A stretch of DNA of 27,830 nucleotides from Holophagales bacterium UBA5704 (GCA_002420005.1 DIHE01000148.1:1-27830); one strand, 5' to 3'; positions 6,022-14,620 are shown, counted from the first letter of the stretch. A program made the numbers and translations. Notes: generated from the letters alone by a model not told the origin.

Positions 6022-8304
6022 TTGACGGGAGAGCGCTTCCTGCGGCTGGCGGTGATCTCGGTTCTTCTCTTGGGGACCATTGGGCTGTTGTGTCTCCGGG
6101 CGCGCGAGGCGGTGCGCAGCGGGGACCGGCGGATCGGGATTCTCACCGGCCAGGGTGCCGAAGGCATCCTGGCGCAGGAGGTCAGTTCCGGCTTGCCGGC
6201 GGCGCGGGCGGGGTTGCGCGCAGGCGACGAGATCCTGGCGGTGAACGGCCGGCCGGTGCGGACCTTGGCGGACTATCAGTGGGAGGCCGCCGGGTTCCGT
6301 CGCGGGACGACGGTGGAGGTCCAGGTCCGGCGCCGGGGGGAGCTGCTGTACGTCACGGTGGCTCCGGGTGTGAGCCCGTCGTGGAGTACCTGGACGACCT
6401 TCGCCATCGATGGGTTGACGGCGTTCTTCTATCTCGGGATCGCCCTGCTCGCCTGGCTGCACGGCTCCGGGGATCTGCGCAGCCGTCTTCTGCAGGGGTT
6501 CTCGCTGGCCGTCGCGGTGGAGCTGGTGCTGCCGCCGGCCGGCTCGGTGGGGACCCTCTGGATGCGGCCGGTCTATCTCGCAGTCTACTACGTGTTGACC
6601 GGCCTGCAGATGGGGCTCCAGCTCCATCTGGCGTCTCTGATCCCGGATCGCCCATCCTGGTTGCGCGCCCGTCCCTGGGTGATCCCGCTTTATTACGCGA
6701 TCAGTCTGGGCGCCGGCCTGATGACCTGCATGTCCTATCTCACCGAAGAGGTCCTGGGCCGTCGGGTGTTCCCGTGGAGCAGCGAGTCCATCGGCGGCTT
6801 CATGCAGGGGTATGGGCTCGCCCTCTGGGCGGTGATGGTCTCCCTTCTGCTCGCGTCCCAGGCGCTCCGCGCCAGAGAAGAGATCGGGCGCCACCAGGCC
6901 GGTCTCGTGCTGGCCGGCACGCTGCCCTGGTTTTTGTTCCTGCTCGCCTCGTCGGTGCTCACCCGGCTCGGCCTGGAGGCGCCTCCCTGGCTGGACGCCC
7001 TGGAATCGGGCATCCTCCTCTGCTTCCCGCTGGCTCTCTTCGCCGCCATCTACCGCTATCAGCTCTTCGACATCGAGCTGGTGGTGCGGCGCAGCCTGCT
7101 CTATGCGGCGGTGACCGGTGCCCTGATCCTCGTCTTCTACACCGCCCTCGGGGCCGGCGGCTTCATCTTTTCCCGCCTGGTCCCCGGTGGGGAACACTCG
7201 GTCTGGGTGGTCTCCGCGTCGACGCTTCTGCTCGGCCTGCTCTTTGCGCCGTTGCGCCAGACGCTGCAGGGTCTGATCGACCGGCGCTTCTTTCCAGAAC
7301 GGCAGGCGCTGCGCCAGCGGCTGGTCGCGCTGGCCGGCGAGCTTCCCGCCCTGGGCCGGCTCCCCCTCATGGGGCGGCATCTGGTGGACCGGCTCGAAGA
7401 GATCTTCGGCGCCCGCACGGCGACCCTGCTGATCGCCGATCCCGAGACCGGCCTCCTCTCCGTGCTGGCCACCGCGGGAGGCGTCGAGGCCGAGAGCTCG
7501 CTTCTTCCCCTGGACGATCCGGCGGTCGATCACCTGCGGCGCTCCCGGCGTCCCCTGCCGGCCGGGCAGCTCGCGGCGCGCAGCGCGGTCCTGGCGCAAC
7601 GGGTGCCCGGCTTCGACCCGGACGGTCTCGGCATTCCTCTGGTCTCCCAGGATCGATTGATCGGCGTCCTCCTCGTCGGCGGCAAGGAAGGGCGGCGGAG
7701 CTATCCCGGTGAAGAGGTGGACCTCCTGTCCCTCCTCGCCCACCACGTCGCCACGGTGTTCGAGAACGCACGGCTGTTCGTCTCCGCCACCTACGAAGGT
7801 CTCACCGGCCTGCTCCGCCGCGAGGCGATCCTGGAGCAGCTCGACAAGGAGCTGGAGCGCGCGCTGCGCTACCAACGGCCGCTGACCATCGCGATGGCCG
7901 ATCTCGACCGCTTCAAGGACGTGAACGACCGGCACGGCCACCTCGCCGGGGACTCCCTCCTGCGGCGGATTTCCCAGGTGGTGGCCGGCTCGCTGCGCAG
8001 CACCGACTGGATCGGGCGCTATGGAGGCGAGGAATTCCTCCTCATCCTGCCGGAGACCGAAATCTGGGGGGCGGTCGACGTCGCCGAGAAGGTCCGCTCG
8101 CTGGTGCAGGGCACACCGGTGACCCTGGACGACGGTTCGGCCCTGTGCGTCACCCTGTCGATCGGGCTCGCGTCGCTCGACGACCTGCGCGGGACCACCG
8201 GCAAGGTGACCTCCCGCGACCTGATCGCCGCCGCCGATGCAGCGCTCTATGCGGCGAAGCACAGCGGCCGGAACCGGGTGCATCCGGTGGTGGCGGTGGC
8301 GTAG
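6022..8304 (+). CDS. Membrane diguanylate cyclase: PDZ - multi-TM - GAF - GGDEF
   Basis: A 760-residue sensor enzyme expected to make cyclic di-GMP from two GTP. Order of parts: signal anchor (about 8-27), PDZ domain (about 40-115; GLPAARAGLRAGDEILAVNGRPV), eight or nine membrane helices (about 125-410), GAF-like domain (about 455-590) and GGDEF domain (about 600-750). The catalytic signature is GGEEF (668-672), an active variant. Five residues earlier RSTD (659-662) forms an inhibitory I-site, so product feedback is likely. The PDZ should lie outside the membrane, sensing a peptide or protein end. The start is TTG 6022 because an upstream in-frame ATG runs into a stop; GTG 6052 is an alternative. 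It precedes ubiX by about 100 nt. Confidence 0.9.
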   Translation: MTGERFLRLAVISVLLLGTIGLLCLRAREAVRSGDRRIGILTGQGAEGILAQEVSSGLPAARAGLRAGDEILAVNGRPVRTLADYQWEAAGFRRGTTVEVQVRRRGELLYVTVAPGVSPSWSTWTTFAIDGLTAFFYLGIALLAWLHGSGDLRSRLLQGFSLAVAVELVLPPAGSVGTLWMRPVYLAVYYVLTGLQMGLQLHLASLIPDRPSWLRARPWVIPLYYAISLGAGLMTCMSYLTEEVLGRRVFPWSSESIGGFMQGYGLALWAVMVSLLLASQALRAREEIGRHQAGLVLAGTLPWFLFLLASSVLTRLGLEAPPWLDALESGILLCFPLALFAAIYRYQLFDIELVVRRSLLYAAVTGALILVFYTALGAGGFIFSRLVPGGEHSVWVVSASTLLLGLLFAPLRQTLQGLIDRRFFPERQALRQRLVALAGELPALGRLPLMGRHLVDRLEEIFGARTATLLIADPETGLLSVLATAGGVEAESSLLPLDDPAVDHLRRSRRPLPAGQLAARSAVLAQRVPGFDPDGLGIPLVSQDRLIGVLLVGGKEGRRSYPGEEVDLLSLLAHHVATVFENARLFVSATYEGLTGLLRREAILEQLDKELERALRYQRPLTIAMADLDRFKDVNDRHGHLAGDSLLRRISQVVAGSLRSTDWIGRYGGEEFLLILPETEIWGAVDVAEKVRSLVQGTPVTLDDGSALCVTLSIGLASLDDLRGTTGKVTSRDLIAAADAALYAAKHSGRNRVHPVVAVA

Positions 8305-8313
8305 GAAAAAAGA

Positions 8314-8390
8314 CCAAGGACGACAAGGTCTCCAAGGACAACAAGGGCCGAGAGGAACTGGATGTCCTTGCCGTCCTTGCCGTCCTTTGG
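8314..8390. repeat. Composite inverted repeat of AAGGACnnCAAGG units
   Basis: The left part has two direct copies of an AAGGAC(G/A)ACAAGG unit (8316-8345). The right part has its inverse, overlapping CCTTGCCGTCCTT units (8366-8387). They can fold into a long stem between the GGDEF gene and ubiX. No T-run follows. It may be a terminator-like or REP-type repeat, and it ends 2 nt before the ubiX -10 box. Confidence 0.65.
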
Positions 8391-8392
8391 CA

Positions 8393-8398
8393 TACCAT
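8393..8398 (+). promoter_or_regulatory. Leaderless-type -10 box of ubiX
   Basis: TACCAT, 7 nt before the ATG at 8406, with no Shine-Dalgarno between. Confidence 0.45.
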
Positions 8399-8405
8399 CC
8401 TCGCC

Positions 8406-9023
8406 ATGGCGCACCGCATCGCCCTCCTCGTCTCCGGTGCCTCCGGCATGCTGCTGCCCCGCCACGTGCTCGGGCGGCTCGCGGCGCACCCGGAGGTCGA
8501 GACCGTGCATCTCGCGGTCTCGGCGGGGGCGAGCCAGGTGCTGCGCCATGAGCTGGGGCCGGAGCAGACCGGCGCGGCCGACCTGGCGGATGCCGCGGGT
8601 CTCGCGCCGGAAGCGCGGGCGAAGGTGCGGGTGCACCGCGACAACGAGCTCGACGCGCCGATCGCGTCGGGCTCCTACCCGTTGACCGGGACCCTCGTGC
8701 TGCCGTGCAGCGCCGGCACCCTCGGCGCGCTCGCCACCGGCTCGGCGCGGACGCTCATCCACCGCGCCGGCGCCGTGGCGCTCAAGGAGCGCTGGCCCCT
8801 GGTGCTCGGCTTCCGCGAGACCCCCTACAGCCTGGTGCACATCGAAAACATGCGCCGTCTCGTCTATGCCGGCGCGGTGCTCCTGCCTCCGGTGCCCGCT
8901 TTCTACATCGGCGGCGAGGACCTCGGCCGCTTCCTCGATCACTACACCTTGCGTCTCCTCGACTCGTGCGGCGTCCGCGAGCCGGGGGAGCCGGGACTGC
9001 GCTGGGGAGAGGAGCGCCCATGA
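8406..9023 (+). CDS. ubiX: Flavin prenyltransferase UbiX
   Basis: UbiX joins a dimethylallyl group to reduced FMN, making the prenyl-FMN cofactor that UbiD decarboxylases need. The 205-residue product has the family's SGASG nucleotide loop (10-14), the PCSAGTLGALATG helix cap (about 99-111) and the C-terminal KERWPLVLGFRETPYSLVHIENM and PPVPAFY motifs, which line the active site. Length is typical (about 190-210). The start at 8406 fits the -10 box 7 nt upstream and the conserved N-terminus; longer upstream reading frame has no homology. Its stop overlaps the ubiA start (ATGA), so the genes are coupled. The partner UbiD is encoded at 2109-3938. Confidence 0.95.
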   Translation: MAHRIALLVSGASGMLLPRHVLGRLAAHPEVETVHLAVSAGASQVLRHELGPEQTGAADLADAAGLAPEARAKVRVHRDNELDAPIASGSYPLTGTLVLPCSAGTLGALATGSARTLIHRAGAVALKERWPLVLGFRETPYSLVHIENMRRLVYAGAVLLPPVPAFYIGGEDLGRFLDHYTLRLLDSCGVREPGEPGLRWGEERP

Positions 9024-9904
9024 CACCGCCCACCGCCCGCCGCTCGCCGCTGCAAACCCTCGCCGTCGTGCTCGAGATGATCAAGTTCGAGCACACGCTG
9101 TTCGCGCTCCCCTTCGCCTTCCTGGGGATGATTCTGGCCGCCCGGGGGTGGCCGTCGTGGCGGACGGTGCTGTGGATCGTCGTCGCCATGGTCGGCGCGC
9201 GCAGCGCCGCGATGGGATTCAACCGCCTGGTGGACCGGCGGATCGACGCGGCCAATCCGCGCACCGCCGGCCGCGCCCTTCCGGCCGGCCTGGTCAGCCC
9301 TGCGGCGGTGACCCTGTTCATCGCCGCCAGCTCGGCCCTGCTGCTCCTCGCCGCCTGGCAGCTCAACCCGCTGACCCTCGCCTTCTCGCCGGTGGCGCTG
9401 GTCGTCCTCTTCCTCTACTCCTACACCAAGCGGTTCACCTGGGCCTCCCACCTCGTTCTCGGCCTCTCCCTGGCCGGCGCGCCGCTCGGCGCCTGGATCG
9501 CGGTGCGCGGCGCCTTTGCCACGGCCCCGTTCGTGCTGTCCGGCGCCGTCCTCCTCTGGGTGGCCGGCTTCGACGTGCTGTATGCCCTGCAGGACCTGGA
9601 GTTCGACCGCCGGAGCGGCCTGTTCTCCATCCCGGCCCGCTTCGGCGAGGTGCCGGCGCTGGTGATCTCCGCCGTCCTCCACGTCCTCATGCTCGGGCTC
9701 CTCGCGCTGCTGCCGCAGCTCGTCCCCGGGTTGGGGGCCGGCTTCTGGACCGGCTGGACCGGTTGCCTCCTCCTCCTCGGCTACCAGCACTGGATCGTCC
9801 GGCCCGGCGACCTGTCGCGCCTGAACGCGGCGTTCTTCACCGCCAACGGCGTCCTGTCGCTCTGGCTCTTCGCGACGACCGCTCTTGATATACTCCTCCC
9901 GTGA
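9020..9904 (+). CDS. ubiA: UbiA-family prenyltransferase (menaquinone, MqnP-like)
   Basis: A 294-residue integral membrane prenyltransferase that attaches a polyprenyl chain to an aromatic acceptor. Both diphosphate/Mg-binding motifs are present: NRLVDRRID (Asn68, Asp72, Asp76) and DLEFD (Asp192, Asp196). About eight to nine hydrophobic helices fill the rest. A Shine-Dalgarno (GGAGAGGAG) precedes the ATG, which overlaps the ubiX stop by 4 nt. Given mqnE directly downstream, the substrate is probably the dihydroxynaphthoate of the futalosine route rather than 4-hydroxybenzoate, but family sequence alone cannot separate UbiA from MqnP. Confidence 0.92.
   Translation: MTPPTARRSPLQTLAVVLEMIKFEHTLFALPFAFLGMILAARGWPSWRTVLWIVVAMVGARSAAMGFNRLVDRRIDAANPRTAGRALPAGLVSPAAVTLFIAASSALLLLAAWQLNPLTLAFSPVALVVLFLYSYTKRFTWASHLVLGLSLAGAPLGAWIAVRGAFATAPFVLSGAVLLWVAGFDVLYALQDLEFDRRSGLFSIPARFGEVPALVISAVLHVLMLGLLALLPQLVPGLGAGFWTGWTGCLLLLGYQHWIVRPGDLSRLNAAFFTANGVLSLWLFATTALDILLP
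9889..9894 (+). promoter_or_regulatory. -10-like box inside ubiA before mqnE
   Basis: TATACT, 6 nt before the mqnE GTG, located in the last codons of ubiA. It could give an internal leaderless transcript of mqnE in addition to read-through from ubiX-ubiA. Confidence 0.4.
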
Positions 9905-11049
9905 TCGAAGAAACACCCCCCCCGATCCTCCCGGAGACTTTTCCCGCGCCGCTGCGCGAGATCGCCACCAAGGTGCGCGACGGCGTCCGCCTCGATGCCG
10001 CCGACACGATGGTCTGCCTGACCACCCCGCATGTGCTCCATCTCGGCCGTCTGGCCGACACGGTGCGCCGGCGGCTGCACGGCAACCGGACGTTCTTCAA
10101 CGTCAACCGGCACATCAACCCGACGAACGTCTGTGTCTACACCTACAACTGCAAGTTCTGCAGCTTCGCGGCCCTGCCGGGGGAAGAGCACGCCTGGGAG
10201 ATGAGCCACGAGGACGTGTACAAGCATGCGGCGGAGCAGGGGGGCAACGCGGTCACCGAGTTCCACATCGTCGGCGGCCTGCATCCCGACCTGTCGCTGG
10301 ACTGGTACCTGGAGATGATGCGCGGCCTGCGCGAGCGCTTCCCGAACGCCCACCTGAAGGCGTTCACCGCGATCGAGATCGGCTGGTTCGCCAAGCGCGA
10401 GAAGCTGTCCCTCGCCGAGGTGCTGGTGCGCCTGCGCGACGCCGGCCTGGGCTCGCTCCCCGGTGGCGGCGCCGAGATCTTCCACCCCGAGGTGCGGGAG
10501 ATCATCTGCGACGGCAAGCTCGACGCGGACGAGTGGATCGAGGTGCACCGCATCGCCCACAAGATGGGGATCCGCAGCAACTGCACCATGCTCTACGGTC
10601 ACGTGGAGAAGCCGGAGCACAAGGTCGACCACCTGATGCGCCTGCGCGACCTCCAGGACGAGACGGGCGGCTTCAACGCCTTCATCCCGCTCGCCTACCA
10701 CCCCGAGAACAACTACATGGGGCTCAAGTACCACACCACCGGGCTGGACGACCTGCGCCACATCGCGACGGCCCGGCTGGTGCTGGACAACATTCCGCAC
10801 ATCAAAGCCTACTGGGTGATGATCACCCCCCGGCTCGCGCAGGTGGCCCTGCGCTTCGGCGCCGACGACCTCGACGGCACGGTGGTGGAGGAGAAGATCT
10901 ACCACATGGCCGGCGCCGGGACCTCGCAGCAGCTCTCGCGCCCGGAGCTCGAGCGGATCGTGCGGGAGGCGGGCTTCGTTCCGGTGGAGCGCGACACGAT
11001 GTACAACCCGCTGACTCCGCGACCGGCCGAGGCGGCCGTCGCCTCCTGA
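9901..11049 (+). CDS. mqnE: Aminofutalosine synthase MqnE (radical SAM)
   Basis: MqnE adds the 5'-deoxyadenosyl radical of SAM to 3-enolpyruvyl-benzoate, giving aminofutalosine, an early step of the futalosine menaquinone pathway. The 382-residue product has the family's FFNVNRHINPTNVC lead-in to the cluster cysteines, EFHIVGGLHPDLSLDWYLEM, the GGGAEIFHPEVR motif and the C-terminal YHMAGAGTSQQL segment. The 4Fe-4S cysteines are C78, C84 and C87, spaced CX5CX2C instead of the usual CX3CX2C; DNA at 10132-10161 confirms the two extra residues. The GTG start overlaps the ubiA stop by 4 nt, matching the family N-terminus. mqnA, mqnC and mqnD are not in the window. Confidence 0.92.
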   Translation: MIEETPPPILPETFPAPLREIATKVRDGVRLDAADTMVCLTTPHVLHLGRLADTVRRRLHGNRTFFNVNRHINPTNVCVYTYNCKFCSFAALPGEEHAWEMSHEDVYKHAAEQGGNAVTEFHIVGGLHPDLSLDWYLEMMRGLRERFPNAHLKAFTAIEIGWFAKREKLSLAEVLVRLRDAGLGSLPGGGAEIFHPEVREIICDGKLDADEWIEVHRIAHKMGIRSNCTMLYGHVEKPEHKVDHLMRLRDLQDETGGFNAFIPLAYHPENNYMGLKYHTTGLDDLRHIATARLVLDNIPHIKAYWVMITPRLAQVALRFGADDLDGTVVEEKIYHMAGAGTSQQLSRPELERIVREAGFVPVERDTMYNPLTPRPAEAAVAS

Positions 11050-11058
11050 CCGGCCCCC

Positions 11059-11709
11059 GTGAAGCCCGAGCCGCTCGGATTCCATTACGTGGCCGTGGAC
11101 GGCCCGATCGGGGTGGGCAAGACCACCCTGGTCGAGCTGCTCACGCGCCGCTATGAAGGGGTGAAGATCCTGGAGGATGTGGACAATCCCTTCCTCCCCG
11201 ACTTCTACCAGGACCGCCCGGGCGCCGCCTTCCAGACCGAGCTCTACTTCCTCCTGTCGCGCTACAAGCAGCAGCAGGAGATCGCCCAGCGCGAGCTGTT
11301 CGACCGCTTCCTCGTCGCCGACTACACGATCCAGAAGAACCGGATCTTCGCCTACCTGAACCTGTCGGACGACGAGCTGATGCTGTTCGACAAGCTCTTC
11401 GCGCTGCTGGAGCCGCAGGTGCCGGTGCCCGACCTGGTCATCCACCTGGTCGCCGACGTGGGAACCTGCATGGACCGCATCCGCCGCCGGGCGCGGAGCT
11501 TCGAGAAGACGATCTCGGAGGACTACCTCTCCGAGCTGATCGACGCCTACAACCACTACTACCACTACTACGACCGCTCCCCCCTGCTGGTCGTCGACAC
11601 CCGCCACCTGAACTTCCCGCAGCGCCCCGAGGACTTCGACGAGCTCATCCACCGGCTCGCCCGGCCGATCAAGGGGACGGAGTACTTTCAGCCGCTGGGA
11701 TCGCGGTAG
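11059..11709 (+). CDS. Deoxynucleoside kinase (dGK/dAK family)
   Basis: The 216-residue product should phosphorylate deoxynucleosides at the 5'-OH in purine or pyrimidine salvage. The P-loop GPIGVGKTT (15-23) is followed by an EDVDNPFLPDFY segment, a FDRFLVADY motif (the family's D/ER-S substrate region) and an arginine-rich lid RIRRRARSFEKTI. These are the landmarks of the dNK/thymidine-kinase-like family; whether it prefers deoxyadenosine or deoxyguanosine cannot be told. The GTG start lies 9 nt after the mqnE stop, so it is probably in the same transcript. It has no obvious biochemical role in menaquinone synthesis. Confidence 0.88.
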   Translation: MKPEPLGFHYVAVDGPIGVGKTTLVELLTRRYEGVKILEDVDNPFLPDFYQDRPGAAFQTELYFLLSRYKQQQEIAQRELFDRFLVADYTIQKNRIFAYLNLSDDELMLFDKLFALLEPQVPVPDLVIHLVADVGTCMDRIRRRARSFEKTISEDYLSELIDAYNHYYHYYDRSPLLVVDTRHLNFPQRPEDFDELIHRLARPIKGTEYFQPLGSR

Positions 11710-11760
11710 GCAGCCGGATCAGCGTCAGCGCATCGAGCTCCCGAGAACAGGAGATCTCCC

Positions 11761-12741
11761 ATGACCGACATCCCGCACACCGGAACGCCGCTTCTGTACG
11801 CAGGCTTCAGTTTGCTCGTCGTCATCCTGCTCGCCGTGGACTTCGTGCTGCTGCGGGCTCAGGGAAGCCACAAGGTCTCGGTGAAAGAGGCGGCCTGGTG
11901 GTCGGTCGTGTGGTTTGCCGCGGCCGGCGCCTTCGGTGCCTGGTTCTGGTGGCATCTCAAGGGTCAGTTCGGCCCCGAGGTCGCCGACGCAAAGGCACTT
12001 GAATATGCGACGGGCTACCTGATCGAAAAGGGCCTCGCGATCGAGAACGTCTTCGTCTGGATCACGATCTTCACCTACTTCTCGATCCCGCCGGAGTTTC
12101 AGAAGCGCGTCCTCCTTTGGGGGGTGGTCGGCGCGATTCTGATGAGAGCCGTGTTGATTTACCTCGGGGCCCTCCTGATTCAGCAGTTCTCCTGGATCTT
12201 CTATGTATTCGGCCTGTTTCTGGTCGCGACCGGCATCAAGATGTTCCTGTTCTCCGGCCAGAAGAGCGACCTCGGCTCCAATGCGCTCCTGCGCTGGCTC
12301 CGCGGCCACTTGCGCATCACCAGCGACCTGCATGGTGAACGATTCTCCGTGATCGAGAACGGGAAGCGGGCTCTCACTCCGCTGTTTCTCGTCCTTGTGC
12401 TGGTCGAGGTCACCGATCTCATCTTTGCCGTCGACAGCATCCCGGCCATCTTCGCCGTGACGGGCGACCCGTTTGTCGTCTTTGCGGCAAATACGTTCGC
12501 GATCCTCGGGTTGCGCGCCATGTACTTCCTGCTGGCCGATATGGCGGATCGCTTTCATCTTCTGGGATACGGCCTCGCCGCCATCGTCACCCTGGTGGGG
12601 ATCAAAATGTTGCTCATGGGGGTCTACAAGATCCCCATTCTGTGGATGCTGGGAACGGTGGCGGCCGTGCTGGTCCTCTCCATTGTCGCGAGCCTGCTCC
12701 TGCCACCCCCCGCTCGCTCCATGGAAGGCCCGAGGTCTTGA
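11761..12741 (+). CDS. TerC/Alx family integral membrane protein
   Basis: A 326-residue membrane protein of the TerC family, whose members (Alx, MeeF/MeeY relatives, TerC) are linked to manganese export and metal or tellurite resistance. About eight to nine hydrophobic helices are visible. Family motifs include AVDFVLLR near the start, EKGLAIENVFVW (about 84-95) and EVTDLIFAVDSIPAIFAVTGDPFVVFAANTFAILGLRAMYFLLADM (about 205-250), where acidic residues within membrane helices mark the presumed ion site. AGGAG with a 7-nt spacer precedes the ATG, so unlike many neighbours it is leadered. The 51-nt upstream gap has no sign of a manganese riboswitch. Length matches the family. Confidence 0.9.
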   Translation: MTDIPHTGTPLLYAGFSLLVVILLAVDFVLLRAQGSHKVSVKEAAWWSVVWFAAAGAFGAWFWWHLKGQFGPEVADAKALEYATGYLIEKGLAIENVFVWITIFTYFSIPPEFQKRVLLWGVVGAILMRAVLIYLGALLIQQFSWIFYVFGLFLVATGIKMFLFSGQKSDLGSNALLRWLRGHLRITSDLHGERFSVIENGKRALTPLFLVLVLVEVTDLIFAVDSIPAIFAVTGDPFVVFAANTFAILGLRAMYFLLADMADRFHLLGYGLAAIVTLVGIKMLLMGVYKIPILWMLGTVAAVLVLSIVASLLLPPPARSMEGPRS

Positions 12742-12774
12742 AGGGTCGTCGGCAGGTCGTTCCCGGTTCAACGT

Positions 12775-14568
12775 TCAACGGGTTTCATCAAGGGAACCGC
12801 CGACCTCCTCGCCGAGGATCCGCTCCAGGCCCACGGTGACAACCGCGAAGCTGCGCAGGTTGAGCGCCTCGCCGTGCTGACGCCGGAACGCGGCGTCATA
12901 CCGGCTTGCCTGCTCCCGTGCCTCGGTCAGGGCCCGGGCGACCGCGGGGAGCTGCCGCAGGGCCTCCGTATCCATCTCGCGAAGCTCCTGGCCGCTCCGC
13001 CCCAGGTCCCTGCGGCGGACAAGCTTGAGCTCGAAAAGGAAGTCGAGGTAGCCATGACGGCGCATCTCGGGCCGAACGAGAAGGCAGAGGTCCGCGTAGG
13101 ACCGCTCCAGCTCGAGCTCCGACGAGACGACGTAGCGCGTGTCGTCGAAGAGGATGGAGAGGAAGAGCGTCTTGACCGCCATCTCATTGAGACCACCGCG
13201 GTCCCGGTTGGAGAGGACCGGCAGGAGCTTTTTCTCGAAGAAGGCGAGAAGAGGCGCAAGGTCGCCGCTCTGGAAGAAGCGCAAGGCGATCTCCCGCGCT
13301 GCGGAGCTGTCGCCCGGCGCGGGCAGGTAGATCTCCAGGAGGCGGTCGAGGAAGAGCTTCTTCACCACCAGATTCGGAATCCGCAACCGCCCGGGAACGT
13401 CGGTCAGGGTGAGCAGTCCCATGAAATAAAGCAGCGAGGCGATCGAGCTGCGATCGTGCTGGAGCTGCGTCAGCAGGCTTTCGAGGGAGAAGCTGGTCTC
13501 CAGGCGCGGGATGGCGATCTCCCCGTCGCCTTCTGTGAGCTCCTCGATGACGCCGGCACCGGCGGCGGTGCGGGCGAGGAAGGCGAGCTTGCCGTGGTCG
13601 GTGCGCAGGTTCTCGTCGTAGAGCTGCTCCGGGGGGACGCCCTGCCGGTGGAGATGGTTGAGGAAGTAGAGGACGTTCGTGGGGTTGTAGACCAGCGCGT
13701 CCCTCGAGCCCGCGGACTTGGTGAAGCGGTAGCCGTTGTACCAGGTGCGCATCGTCGCAGCGGCGTCCTCGACGGCTGCGGAGGCCAGGTCCTGCTCCTG
13801 CGCGATCTGCTCCAGGAGGCCGCGGATCTCGGATTCCCCGAAGCCGCAGAGGCCGGCGAGCTCCGGCTCCAGGGAGACGTCCTGGGCGATGTTGAACCCG
13901 CTCGTCAGGTCGTTCAGCGCGACCGGTGAGACACCGGTGATGAAGACCCGTTCCAGACCCTTGCCTTCCATGGCGCTCTTGACCGCTTTGAAGAGCAGCT
14001 TGAAGGGGCCGTCGGTGCGGACCAGAGCCCGGTAGGTGTCGACGTCCCTGGCCATGACCTCGTTGACAAAGTTGTCGTACTCGTCGATCAGGAGGTAGAG
14101 CCTGTGGGGTGTCCTGCGGACCACGCTGAGAAGGCTGGCGAGGATGGCCGCGGTGCTCCCCGCCGTGTCCACCTCGGCAGGCAGACGACCCTCATAGTCC
14201 GAGACCAGCTCTTTGACCGAGGAGCTGACGTGCTCGCGGAGGCTTTCGGCGATCTGCCCGACACCACCGCCGGGATCGATGACGGAGAAATTCCACTGGA
14301 GGATGAAGAAGTGATTGGCCAGGGGAGTCGGCGAGCGGCCGATGGCCAAGTCCCCGAAGAGAGGGGCAAACTCCTCGGCGCGGCGCAGGTCGTAGTAATT
14401 GGCGAGGGTCTGGAGCCACAGCGACTTGCCGAAGCGGCGCGGGCGCAGGAAGACGAGGGCGCTGCCCAACCGCTCGATCCGGGAGATGTAGGCCGTCCGA
14501 TCGACGTAGGCCATGCCCTCCCGACGGATGCGGCGGAAGTCGGCGATACCGTAGGGGAGCGTGATCAT
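12775..14568 (-). CDS. AAA-like ATPase with C-terminal PD-(D/E)XK nuclease fold (DUF1703 type)
   Basis: The 597-residue product matches the common two-part family AAA-ATPase_like plus DUF1703. The N-terminus MITLPYGIADFRRIRREGMAYVDRT leads to an altered P-loop RPRRFGKS (42-49) and Walker B YLLIDEYDNF (Asp162-Glu163). Near the C-terminus ADLCLLV...FLFELK gives the acidic and E-x-K residues of a PD-(D/E)XK nuclease fold. Function is unproved for the family; such proteins spread by transfer and may be nuclease-type conflict or mobile-element relatives. A TAAAGT box lies 15 nt before the ATG. It is convergent with the TerC gene and divergent from doxX. Confidence 0.85.
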   Translation of the reverse strand: MITLPYGIADFRRIRREGMAYVDRTAYISRIERLGSALVFLRPRRFGKSLWLQTLANYYDLRRAEEFAPLFGDLAIGRSPTPLANHFFILQWNFSVIDPGGGVGQIAESLREHVSSSVKELVSDYEGRLPAEVDTAGSTAAILASLLSVVRRTPHRLYLLIDEYDNFVNEVMARDVDTYRALVRTDGPFKLLFKAVKSAMEGKGLERVFITGVSPVALNDLTSGFNIAQDVSLEPELAGLCGFGESEIRGLLEQIAQEQDLASAAVEDAAATMRTWYNGYRFTKSAGSRDALVYNPTNVLYFLNHLHRQGVPPEQLYDENLRTDHGKLAFLARTAAGAGVIEELTEGDGEIAIPRLETSFSLESLLTQLQHDRSSIASLLYFMGLLTLTDVPGRLRIPNLVVKKLFLDRLLEIYLPAPGDSSAAREIALRFFQSGDLAPLLAFFEKKLLPVLSNRDRGGLNEMAVKTLFLSILFDDTRYVVSSELELERSYADLCLLVRPEMRRHGYLDFLFELKLVRRRDLGRSGQELREMDTEALRQLPAVARALTEAREQASRYDAAFRRQHGEALNLRSFAVVTVGLERILGEEVGGSLDETR

Positions 14569-14620
14569 AGGGGCCTCGCGGCCACTTTACCAAAGATCGC
14601 GTGTTAGGCTCCCCTGAATC

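Noticed and set aside
4762..8283. A single minus-strand open frame of over 1100 codons running opposite the GGDEF gene.
   Set aside because: Only its last third (from 5916) encodes the aminotransferase. The rest is a GC-rich antisense shadow of the GGDEF gene with no domain and low-complexity composition.
11710..11760. A manganese (yybP-ykoY) riboswitch before the TerC/Alx gene.
   Set aside because: The 51-nt gap is too short for this riboswitch, and no conserved helices were seen.
12765..12781. Direct repeat GTTCAAC x2 between TerC and the AAA/nuclease gene, considered as an attachment or insertion footprint.
   Set aside because: Too short, with no associated mobile element or flanking repeat.
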